Of a DNA stretch of 64,000 bases, positions 33,679 to 44,700 are shown one piece after another. The DNA comes from Lamellibrachia satsuma (taxonomy: Eukaryota > Annelida > Polychaeta > Sabellida > Siboglinidae), in assembly GCA_033239005.1 (NCBI GenBank), contig BSQZ01000006.1:9320162-9384161 (forward strand). The letters are read 5' to 3'. A program made the translations under genes and the position numbers. Position 1 is the stretch's first letter. Every line of letters starts with the position of its first letter. Under the pieces are notes generated by a model. That model did not search any database and was not told where the DNA came from. It saw nothing but the letters and a program-made list of their open reading frames with translations.

Positions 33679-34800
33679 CAGCTTGATCTGAATCAAATCA
33701 TCAGTCCTGGATGTTACCATTATTATGGGTGAGGGCAATATTTCCTGAGCAGCTGCAAGAGAAATCGCCCTGTTTTACTGCATTCATAGGCAGCTAATAA
33801 TAAGGTACTATGCATTAGCTTCACAGTAACAACAGACGTATATCATTTGAAGCATTTTAATGGCATGGGGACTGCACTTCTTCTGTGCCGGGATCGACTG
33901 TGAATTGTATATTTTGTTGTTGTCATATAATAAACAAACCACAAATGTGCTAATGTCATGCTTGTCACTGCAGTCATTGATTGTGTATTGTATTATTTCA
34001 TTGTGGCCGAGGCACCGTGATGTGTAGTCATGCCTGAATAACAAAATAATTGGTTTCACACCGAATAGAAAGAGATGAACGTAATATCTGTATTGTGCAA
34101 TGACTAGGCACAGACTGCACAGTTTTGCACCAACACACATCTCTTATTTACCTGTCCACCATCAACAAGTATGGCTGTACATAGGTAATGTATTACATAT
34201 GCATAGCTAGATGTCTGCTTGTAATTATACAGGAAGAAGACTTTAACACTTTTTTATTTGAATTCCTTCACCTGTTTGCAGCTATGCATGGCTTTTAGCT
34301 GCAGTTTGACACGTAGCCTTGATCCTCTGTATTCAAGTTGAATCGTATCCCATCACCAAAGTGACTAGTGAAGATGAATCAGTGACCGTGTTGGGTTAAC
34401 TTAGGTCTAGTGTCTAGGGATATTCATCTGCTACTGACTACTCGCCAGCAATAGATCAAGACTATCTGGTGTATGTGTTAAATAATGTGTGTAGTGTGTA
34501 GAAAGTAATCGATAATATAAGCACTGCTTTGTGTCTATATTCATTAACAGATTCAGTAATATGAGGCATCAGTAAAAGTTCGCCACTGATAATTGTTTTT
34601 TATTAAACAAACAAACTGTTTCTGTCTGTAAATGCCTCGTGATTTTATTACCGGTGAAGTTTGGCTTGATATTTCCAATTTTTTTAGGACAGCATTTTCA
34701 GATGTCATTTTGCTAACTTGATGATGTATTATATTAAATACTTTAATGGAATGTAAATATTTTATTGTACATAAAGAATATAATAAACACATGTAATGTG
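33679..34800 (+). other. probable 3' untranslated region of gene 1
   Basis: No open frame of note. AATAAA-type poly(A) signals occur at 33929-33934 and again near 34780 (ataataaacacatg). Either could end the transcript. Confidence 0.5.
33929..33934 (+). terminator. candidate poly(A) signal of gene 1
   Basis: AATAAA, about 250 bases after the stop codon. A later AATAAA near 34780 is the alternative. Confidence 0.4.
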
Positions 34801-34879
34801 TCTAGTGTTGTATTGTAGTGCAGTTTGTAGTGCATGCGCTTCATATGATCTCGCTTCCTGCTATCTCCCTATATAAGCC

Positions 34880-35420
34880 CCCCCTGCTGGTACATGGCCT
34901 GCCCATATACAACACCCTAGCAGATCCTCCTCCTCCTGTAACAAGGCACCTTGCTGCCCCAGGCTAACAGGCTTAGGGCTCTAAGAGAAGGACAACTCTG
35001 ATTCTAAACATGATCAGATCAAGCTGGTTAATGTCAGCAGGCAGTGATCTAGGTGAAGGAAAACCAGGAAGACAAAAACCCACTACATGGGTCAGCATAG
35101 GAAGCGCAATGTAATACCACTACTATGTAATAACACACATTAATGAGGCACACTTCCACATGCGAGAGAACCTATGTGTTGGAAATCGGAAACCGGCAAA
35201 GTGGAGAGGAGTCAAAACAGCGGATTTGTGAGAAGGATGCCAGATGCTGCACCAAGGTGTGGATGGAAGAACAAACGGAGTGGCTGTGATTGTGAAGAGT
35301 ACAGCAAGGAGGTCATGAGGGAGGAGAGAGATACATTCACAGACTGCCAACATGATGTGTATTGTTCTTTGTGGGAACCCTTTAATCCTGCCATGGTTAT
35401 TCAATGTAGTGTCTCATTGT
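34880..35420 (+). mobile_element. RTE/L1-like LINE endonuclease scrap
   Basis: At about 35250-35330 the plus strand reads GVDGRTNGVAVIVKSTARRS in one frame, resembling the endonuclease segment after the QETRWK motif of RTE-like elements. The upstream 34930-35120 looks like their 5' part. Heavily decayed. Confidence 0.4.
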
Positions 35421-35569
35421 GCAGTTAATGAATCTACGCAAACAGCGTTCGTCCATGGTAAATGACTTGTAACCTCTACACAGTGCATTCTTCTCACATC
35501 ATCCACTGCAAGAAAGACACACAGTGTGGTTGGCAAATGGCAGTGCTCTTTAATCACATCTGGTAAACT

Positions 35570-36290
35570 GTTGTAGAATGATAAAATGTGGACCCCCATG
35601 GAAAATGGACCCAGAGGTCCATATTTGAAGATAGAATCTGGACCCCACGCCCATAGAATTTGGACCCCATGCAATTGAAAAAGGTGCATAATTTATTAAT
35701 AAATATAATACAGTTTGTAACTTGAATGTCACAACCTTCGTTTCTGTGAGTTTTGCAGTATGAGATGTACATTTTCTATGAAGGTTCTATATGACATATA
35801 AAAAAGCCCCCATAAAAAATTTACCTGAGGCCTATATTTTATTATAGAAAATGTACCCCTTTATGGGATTTGGACGGCCCCATTAAAAAAGGTGAACATT
35901 TATCAGATAATATAATGCCGTGTGTACATTGTAATTTGAATGTCAACCATCATTTCTATGTATTTTTAAAAATTATATATAAATTGTTTATTTATTTTCG
36001 CCATCCTTCACATTAAAAGGCCAGTTGTTATTAACTTTGCACGCTATATGTTGTTATATGTGACTATTTATCTAGTGTCTGTCCCTTTTGTCGGGATGGC
36101 TTAATAATCATACCTAAAAATTTAAATTCACTTATTGTCTGCTCATAATGTAATGTTCATTTCATATATCTATATGTTGTCTCCCAGTTAATTGCATAGA
36201 ATATGAGCAACATTTCTTAGTATGCATTTTCCATAATGGAATATGGACCGCCAGGTACATTTTCTATAGGGGTCCATTTTCTGATTCTGG
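35570..36290. repeat. region with scattered GGACCCC / GGGGTCCATTTT words
   Basis: AAAATGGACCC, TTTGGACCCCA and TATGGACC words recur in direct and inverted orientation between 35585 and 36280 (for example aaaatggacccagaggtcc and ggggtccattttctg). It may be a decayed foldback element; I could not define its ends. Confidence 0.35.
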
Positions 36291-36299
36291 TGCATGCAT

Positions 36300-37135
36300 A
36301 ATTACGGTGTAATCCAGGCATTTGGTTAATTCATAAAATAAGAGTGAACTTCTACCAGTGTATACGATAAAATTCGAATTAACCTTAAACTTTGATTATA
36401 TTGATACAAGACTGAAAAGTTAAATCAGACAAAAAAATTTTAGTGTAGAATCTCAATAATAGCACTGATTGGCTGCTGGCGCAAATGGGAACGTTCTTCG
36501 GTTCTTCAGTGTGTTTACTCCAAACAGCCCCTTCTGGGGCTAACATAGGAGTGTGGTGCTTGGTGCACATGAAAAAGGTGCATATAAATGTGGGAAATAA
36601 GAACTTTTGAACAAAAATAGTGTAATTTAAAAAGTGGATTAAAATCAGATATCCCCCTTATAGACGAATGAGGTGAGCTGGAGGGGCAAGATAGACAGTG
36701 CGCACAGCTAGTTGGAAGGGGTGAATGGAGGGGAGTCTTATTATTTCAGTGGGGGTAGATTCCAGGCTCTTATGACTCTAGGATAGAAAGAGTATGCATA
36801 TGTGTTGAAGCGTGCTTGTATTTGTATATATTTATCAGGATCGCTGTTTCATGTATGGGTGCATGGGACTATAAGATGTTTTGGCAGAGAAATATTCAGG
36901 AGGTTATGTTTAGTTTTGTAGAAGAAAGTGAGTTGGTATTGTAATCGTCATTGTTCTAATATCTGTCAGCCAACTTTGTGTTGTAGGTGTGTGACACTTG
37001 TTGTATGGCGGTGGTCATTAAGCAAATCGAGCGGTGTTTCTTTGTATTTTCAAGTCGGATAAGCAAGACTAGGCAAAGTCTCGCTTATCCTGACTTTCGC
37101 TCGCCTTTGTGAATTCGCTGAAAAGAGTAGCATCG
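36300..37135. other. intergenic stretch without a recognised feature
   Basis: No supported gene. A short hairpin (agcgagactttgcctagtct on the minus strand) lies near 37065-37090. Confidence 0.4.
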
Positions 37136-37139
37136 ATTA

Positions 37140-39480
37140 ACAAGATTTAACAAGATTGCCTTCCAAGACAAAGGCCCAGATGGCAAAGTGGAAAAGGAAG
37201 CCATTGGCTTATCGAGAGCCCAACATTTTTCATCTATGTGTAACCCGCCCTCCTGAAATATTTGTCAACCTTGTTTTTAAACATATTCACGCTGTTAGCA
37301 TTTACACAATCTGTTGATGATTTGTTCCACTCATTTATTGTCCCCTGTGATAATGAGTACTTCCTGATATCCAGTCTAGGTATACCCCAATCTACACTGA
37401 TCGTTTACTAATGTTGCCTCATGTACTCTTTCTATATTGTCATACCCATTCAATATCACAGAAACTTCTGTCTGAACTACTCTTAACCTCATTGTCTCTG
37501 AGGTTGTTAAACCACATTCTTTTAGGCGTTCTTCATAACTAAGGTCTCTCAGTTCCGGAATCATTTTAGTTGCTCTCCTGTTTCCGTTCAAGCGTATTCT
37601 TACCACATTGCTCTGAAACTTTCATATCAACACTTATTGTTACTCCTAAGTCCTTTTTTACGGTACTACATAGAACAGTATCTCCCATTTTACAGTTTAC
37701 ATCCAAGTTCCCATGTACTGTGTGTATGCATTTACATTTCCCAAAATTGAATAACATCTGCCATTTTTCAGATAATTTAACTAATTTGTCTAGGTCGTTT
37801 TGTAAATGTTGTTTATCACCATCATTGTTAACCCTTCTAAACACTTTTGCATCATCTGCACATTTCAGTACGCTGCTTGTTACATTATCGTCCAAGTCAT
37901 TGATATATATTAAGAAAAATAAAGGTCCTAATATTGAACCTAGTGGTACCCCACTCGAAACTGACTTCCAGTTTGAAACCTCCCCTTCTACTACAATACG
38001 TCTTCTGTCAGTCAGCCATTTTTCTATCTAGTTGAATTATGCCATCCCCGATACCATGGGCTTTCATTTTAAGTGGTAATCTTTAATGTGGCACTTAGAC
38101 AGTCTAAGTAGATACTATCTACTGGTGATCCCTCGTCTATCCACTTATTGATTTCTTCAAAAACACAGCATATTTGATAAGCATGACCTTCTTTTAGGAA
38201 TCCATGTTGAGATGGATTTAATAATTTATGCCTAAAAGGAAGTCCACCATATGGTCTTTAATTAAACTTTGTAATATTTTACAAATCACTGAGGTTAATT
38301 AAACTCACTGGTCTGTAATTCTCTTACTTATTTCTCGAACCCTTTTTAAACAATGGTACGATGTTTGCTTCTTTCCATTCAAAAGGGATTACTTTAATTA
38401 AACTTTGTAATATTTTACAAATCACTGATGTTAATTACACTCACTAGTCTGTAATTCTCTGACTTATTTCTCGAACCCTTTTTAAATAATGGTATGATGT
38501 TTGCTTCTTTCCATTCAAAAGGGATTACTTTAATTAAACTTTGTAATATTTTACAAATCACTTATGTTAATTACACTCACTGGTCTTTAATTCTCTTACT
38601 TATTTCTCGAACCCTTTTTAAATAATGGTATGATGTTTGCTTCTTTCCATTCAAACGGGATTACTCCCTCTTTTAATGACAAGTTGAGCACTCTTGCAAA
38701 GTGGTATACTAATTTGTTCTACTGTTTCCATTAGTAGTTTTGGCAGAATTCCATCCTCTCCCATGTTATTTATTATCCTTCATTGGCTTTATTTTCGTAG
38801 CTACCATTTCTGGAGTTACGATTAACTGCCCTGAATAGTCCAATTTAGCATCTGGAAATGGTAATGAACTAATATCCTCTCTGGTAAGCACTGAACTGAA
38901 GTATCCATTTAGGTCTTCCACCATTAACAATCCTTGTGATATTTATTATATTTCCAGCATTGTCTTCTAATGGTCCAACCTTCTCTCGTACGTTTTGTTA
39001 TGCATACATAATTAAAATGTATTTGATTATGATCATTGTTACCCAATGGTTCATGTATTTTTAAATTGTCCACTAATTCAATACATTCTCTCCCCTGGTT
39101 GGTTCTAGCACGTACGTGTTGAGTATAAGGAATTAAGCTATCCTGAATAAAAAATAGAAACTGTTGATCCTCACCTCCTATACTCTCTAGAAATTTCAAT
39201 CGTATGTGTCTGTGGTTAAAATCTCCCATTATGATACATTCCCCTTAACTCACTTCCTTTATAGCTTTTTGTGTTATCCTCGATCTTTGCTAATGTTTGG
39301 ATTTCGGTAAACTAATCCAACAGTTAATGTTGAATTTCCTGTAACTATATTGCACCAAAGAGCTTCATCGTAATCTGCTTCCCATTCTAATTTTATTTCG
39401 TAAGCCAGAATATATTCAGTAATAAATAAATTAACTGCCCATCTTCTTATTTCTATTAAATCGCTCCTAAACATTACGTA
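37140..39480 (-). mobile_element. CR1-like LINE, reversed, most complete copy in the window
   Basis: From right to left: endonuclease (EADYDEALWCNIVTGNSTLT and GLVYRNPN at 39400-39290; MGDFNHRHIRLKFLESIGGE at 39229), then the linker and RT region, thumb and C-terminus (WQMLFNFGKCKCIHTVHGNL at 37760-37700; RRATKMIPELRDLSYEERL at about 37560). The 3' tail ends in aacaagatt words at 37138-37160. Stops and deletions throughout. Same family as the copy at 21445-22890 and the solo end at 13983. Confidence 0.8.
38256..38665. repeat. 136-bp segment repeated three times inside the LINE
   Basis: ctttaattaaactttgtaat starts at 38256, 38392 and 38528, followed each time by the same segment (ctcactggtctgtaatt, then attcaaaagggattac). 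A local tandem triplication within the reversed LINE. Confidence 0.85.
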
Positions 39481-40215
39481 TCATGTCAGTCCTAATTCAG
39501 CATCTGCTATGTCTTTGTTGGCCAATAATTCAATTATACAAATGATGTGAGGGTCAATATGTTCTACCATAATTTTTCATTCGTATTTCTTATTTTCTAT
39601 GCTCCTTGCATTTAAACATTTAAACACGTATTTATAACCAGCTTCGTACCAATAAAAAGTACACTTTGCATCCAGGCGATGTGTGCGACAAATGGTGGAG
39701 GGCCAAGAACCAGCCATGGTTGAGTGGCACAGATGGTTGTGACACCTAACGGGAACTGGATAAGCTAGATTACTTCCGGGTTCCCCGAGGCGTCAATAGA
39801 CCCAGAAGTAAGTTTACTCCAGCCATCCGCAATGAGTTTTACTGTACTTGGGCACATGCATGAAAGTTGTGCTAGCTGGTATTAATTAAATATATCCTAA
39901 ACATCTTGTTTTGCTCAGTGTCATGCAATGTTGAAGTTTGACCCGGTTCAGAAGAGAAGGCCGATTGATTTCGTCTTGGCGTGACTGGCTGTCGTTATAA
40001 AAATATACAGCTGTCACAGCAGTTTTTAGTTCTGAAGGTTATTGTAACCGGAAGGCATGGTTATATATGATTATATATGTTATATTTCGTGAACCAGAAG
40101 CAAACTTACTTGGCAGACTTTATTCGGAAACCATTTACGCACATGATTATAACTTGGTCACTTCGTTGACGTTGGCCTCGGAACCCATCATTATTTCAAT
40201 TGTAGTACAAGATTT

Positions 40216-40219
<4 letters not shown>

Positions 40220-40302
<83 letters not shown>
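40220..40302. repeat. TA microsatellite
   Basis: Pure (AT)n of about 80 bases. Confidence 0.97.
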
Positions 40303-40303
<1 letters not shown>

Positions 40304-40386
40304 AATCAGTTTGGGTACTTGTCTTAACAGAGGGTACATGATTTTTGCTTATATGAAGACATTAGACATTGTCCACAAGGCCTCAC

Positions 40387-40525
40387 CCCCTGTAGTTGCA
40401 TAATCTGTCTTGGAAACGAAAGCAGGCTGTGTGGCTGTGGCTGTAGCAGTGCTAACTATTGTTTGCTGAGAGGGTGGATTAGCACCTGTCCAGGGCTCTG
40501 TGTACTCTAAGGGTCTCCAACCAGA
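40387..40525 (-). CDS. candidate orphan exon on the minus strand
   Basis: On the minus strand an acceptor accagtttgcag precedes 40525 and a donor GTGAGG follows 40387. The 139 nt are open (SGWRPLEYTEPWTGANPPSQ then a Thr/Ala/Gln-rich stretch). It looks coding in composition. No partner exon was found on this strand, so it may be a pseudogene scrap, an exon of an opposite-strand gene, or chance. Confidence 0.3.
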
Positions 40526-40559
40526 CTGCAAACTGGTACAGTATTAAAAAATTGTAGAC

Positions 40560-40996
40560 AAGACTGTCTCATTTGATTCAACATATTGAATTGGTAACAA
40601 CTAGCACAAGCCCTAAGTGGACTTTAACTCAGGGCTTCTGACTTGAAAAGATACTTCCTCTGGAAGGCAAGTTTGTGTGGCTTCACTGCATTCAGAAAGG
40701 GAATAGCTCAAACATGCACAATGTCATAAAATATTTGACTATCCAGCTATCTGGTGTCAATACAGCTACACAAGTGTGCGCACTTTGTGCTTTTGTATTA
40801 AAAAACATATAAAACTTTGTTGATCTCGATGCTTGTAATTATTTGTGTTAAATTCATATAAATCAGCGATTAAAAAAATCGGAAGTCAAAAAAATCATAA
40901 ATCAGTTATTTTTTTGGAGTGATTTAAATCATGATTTAAATCACATGATTTAAATCAAACAACCCTGGTTAGGCACGTGTCTCCTTTACATTACAG
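40560..40996. other. upstream region of the second CARD copy
   Basis: No gene. A cluster of atgatttaaatca-type words lies at 40860-40965 (gatttaaatcatgatttaaa). Confidence 0.4.
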
Positions 40997-41282
40997 ACAT
41001 GACAATGGATCCAGTCCATAAGGACACCTTACAGAAGAAACACGGGCTTTTGGTGGTACGTTTACAGCCAGACTTAATACTTGATCATCTACAACTAGAT
41101 GGTATATTTGAAGAACAGGACTGTGATAATGTTAGGAGTAGCAGAACAGGAACAATCAGAGAAGCTTCTGGACAAATTGCTGTTATGTGGACCCAGAGCA
41201 TATCCATGTTTTCTAAAGGCACTCAAGGCTGAACATGCAAAGGATCTTGTTAAAGAACTCGACAAGCAAGAAGCGCATCCTT
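40997..41282 (+). pseudogene. frameshifted CARD exon, relic upstream of gene 2
   Basis: The acceptor cattacag and ATG at 41005 are in the same place as in gene 1. Frame 1 reads MDPVHKDTLQKKHGLLVVRL up to DCDNVRS. Relative to gene 1, five bases are missing at about 41135-41155, and the homology continues in another frame as EQEQSEKLLDKLL then AYPCFLKALKAEHAKDLVKE. The donor position of gene 1 (GTATCC) is GCATCC here. With two lesions it cannot give a full CARD, and no phase joins it to the exon at 41684. It could still be transcribed, or the 5-bp gap could be an assembly error. Confidence 0.75.
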
Positions 41283-41662
41283 TGTAGTATGCAACAGTTG
41301 ATGTTATTGTTAACATTAATTAGCAGTGGTATTCTTTTTAATATAAGCATTATTAAATATACTAGCAAAAATGTCCATCCTCCAGACGGGATAACTTGGT
41401 AATTCATGTTTACCAAAATTCATGATACACAACGTTATCATAGAAATATCCATCTATGCCTTGGTACTTGGTGCTGCCAGTCACTACATATTAGTGGCTT
41501 TTTGAAATTGCGACGTAATACTGGCAGCCATAATAGCGTCTACCAACGCCTTGCCCTTGTCTTACGTAACTTCGGACAGTCGTAGAAAAGATAAGGTAAG
41601 CCAGGTAGTAGTCTCCAATGGGAAAATACATGCTCGTTTACATATTTTATATTTCCTCTTAA

Positions 41663-41744
41663 ATGAGCATCAGTGAATCACAGATGGCAGGGCATAACCT
41701 ACCTGGTGCAGAGACATCGTTGGAGAATGCTGATTCCCAGGAAG
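41663..41744 (+). CDS. gene 2 exon: putative new N-terminus
   Basis: ATG at 41663 follows an in-frame TAA at 41660. It reads MSISESQMAGHNLPGAETSL and on to donor gttagt, leaving phase 1, which is the only phase open in the next exon. An acceptor-like cag at 41683 would instead make this an internal exon from 41684; the second Met falls exactly there. Confidence 0.45.
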
Positions 41745-44700
41745 GTTAGTGGTGAACAAGTTATTTACTTAATTCTGTCAAGGCTAATAAAATACTAAGC
41801 TAATGCAGTATAAAATACTCACACAGAGACAAACCTAAATTTTGTAGCCATCATTTTGGTCATTAATTTTCATGTAAAATCATACAACATTCATGACGTA
41901 GGTGGTTTTCCTGCTTTATATCGGTGTCATATTTGTTTGAAAACGTGTGTTATTTTCCCCAATTATTCATATGAATAATATTTAATTAGAACTTTTCAGG
42001 TCAAATAGTTTGTAGGAATTGTTTGTATGTTTGAACAAAGTTCAAATAACTTATCATAAAAATATAAGATGATATGTGTCACTAACATTTCATAGTTGAA
42101 CAGACCGCTGCATCTTGTATAGGTAACTGCACTGAGTTGTGCAAAATTAATGTAGTGCTCTAAAATACAGCTATTTCCTGGGTTATTCACCAGGTGTGCA
42201 TGAAAACATGAACCATTCGTGATGGGGGTACGTTATAGGACTAACACAAACATGGCCCCACTTTCCACAGGTTTATTTGTTACTGATCCCTATGTCCTGT
42301 TTGCATGTATTTTAATAGCACATGTGCAAATGACATCTTATTGAAAGTATGTACTTGCATACCTTTGCAGGTACTCTCAATAAATGTCATTCATTTGGCT
42401 ATTTTCATTTCATTCTGTTACTCTGAGTAAGGGGTCATCTCAGATCATTAATGTCGGATATTAGATGACATTACTTTCGTTTGGGGGAGGGTCTGAGGCA
42501 GTTTCGTCTGTCGTCCAATTTTTTGATCACCAAACGTGACATATATCTTCAAAAATCTATCTTCAGAATATGAAAAGATTATCAACAAAGAGTGGTAGAA
42601 AAACATTATAGAGAATCTGGGGTTGGACAAGAACGAAATATGCAAAAAAAGCTCAAGCTATTTACGGGACGCTGAGCCTGAAGTCAAAACCTGGGCTGAG
42701 GCTGAAGCGATCAGTGAATATCTCCACCATAAATTAAAGCCCAAACAATTTTCAAAAAAAGATTTCTTCAGTCCAGCGAAACGAACTCACAACAATTCCA
42801 ACAATAATACAAATATATCTACCAAGATAGAATTACCTGTTGCTACACAGTGCCAGTCCCAACCACTAGACTAGAGATGAAGATGAAGAAAATGACATAG
42901 CACTGCTGACTGAGATAAATATGATATTTTGTGATATCTTGTTTTCTATCTGATTCTTGTAGTCATGGTTTTAAATATTTTCTAGCCACCCACTGTGTAG
43001 CTGTTGTATAGTGTTTTAATTAGTTTTTGAATTAGTTATTGAATAGATAATTATAATTTGTAATATTATTGTTATTCAAAGTTAATGCACATAGGCAAAT
43101 GATAGAGTGTGAATCGACATAGATCAACCTATATTTTTAATATATTGATATCATCATATAAATGTTTACAAACTTTCATCTGATGGGGTGAGGGGCTGAG
43201 GCCAGATGAGTTATTTCATCTATGGTAGGACATGGATGTTCTGAGATGACCCCTAAAGTGTGTAATATTATTAATGTAATATCATGTATCATTATTTGCT
43301 AGCCTTGATGTTGTGAAGTGCTTTTTCTTAGGTGATGTCAGTACCGAGGAACTGAGCGTGAAAATGCATATACAAATGTTCAACAAACTAGCCAAAGAAC
43401 AGGTGAGAAATTTAATAAAATAATGGATGTAACATCAACAACAAATAATGACTAATGTGAAAATGCAAATGTACAAACTATAATGAAAAAACAGAAGTCT
43501 AAAATGATGGTTTCAACAAAACAAATAAACTGTTGACTTTCTTTCCAGGCCTGGTCAAAAATAATCTACCTTTGTCTGATGATTTCATCAAAACTAATTA
43601 ACAAATTTGTACAAATGAGCCAGCATGTCACAGTGGATACTAGCTTGACAGATTCAATTCAATGAGTCTGAAACGAGACGAGAGAAAAAACCTAATTGAG
43701 CAGGGAGTTTTAATTACAATAAGTATTGAAGAGTGGCATAATATAATTTATTCCATGTTTAAATTACATAATATTATAGTATCTTAGAAATTCGGGCATA
43801 TGATAAAATAATGTTGAACGTACATGTACATATTTAAATACAAGTGCAGACACTTTTATTAGGTTTGATAAAATGCAAATATTTTGAAAAGATGTTTTGG
43901 TTCAGATGTTGCCATTGTACTATGAAATAATTAATAGTAAATCTAAAGACTACTTGGTTTCACAGCACCATCCCATAGTATCGTCCGGAGGATGGGTCCC
44001 ATGGTAGTTGTTCACCATATGTCCATTGGTGCCTGTCCTGCGTACCATTTTCAACTTCATGAACTGTTATTCAGAATTCAGAAGTTGTGGATATTTTTGA
44101 CATTGTCTCTCTTGTCTTCTATGTCCATGCTTTTGTTACAAAAAGGTTTTGTTTCACAATAGCAATTAGGGTATTGTCTGATTTTTTAGAAAATCTGCTC
44201 ACAAACTAGGAGATTGTAAATAGACAGGTAATATATTCCTGGTTCATACAAGCTGTGTTGCTGTGGAAAATATACAATATCAATACAATATCCTTCCCAG
44301 CTCTCTTTCCACACAAGCTTACACACAAAGCCACATGGATATCCACAGATCTACAGACGGAAAACCCAATTAACCACATAACAATCACCAAGAAATGGAG
44401 GAGAGTGCTTCTAGACATCAGAGTGAAAAGAGGAGCTGACATTAACTCCCACCACCACCTCCTTGTGGGTGAACTTAGGATGAGGCTAGCAGCAAAGAAG
44501 AAGACGGATAACAAGGTACAAAGAAGGTTTGAGATAAGAAAACTTCAAAATACTAAAATACGACAGGAAATGCAAGAATGCAATTACAGACACCTGTGAA
44601 CATGTCCTAGGCTGCTGGGAAGCTAGGAGGAAGGACTGGATTACAGACGACACCTGGGAAGCTATTGAGTCAAGGAGGGAGACTAAAATGAAACTCAACA

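Noticed and set aside
40999..41232. 77-codon frame as an intact CARD
   Set aside because: The CARD pattern holds only to about codon 48; the rest of the domain is in another frame.
42623..42874. 84-codon frame as a gene 2 exon
   Set aside because: It lies inside a TAA-flanked transposon and has a stop without a suitable donor.
44255..44599. 114-codon frame inside gene 2 as a prodomain exon
   Set aside because: It matches the endonuclease end of an RTE-like LINE, and its position and phase do not fit the gene model.
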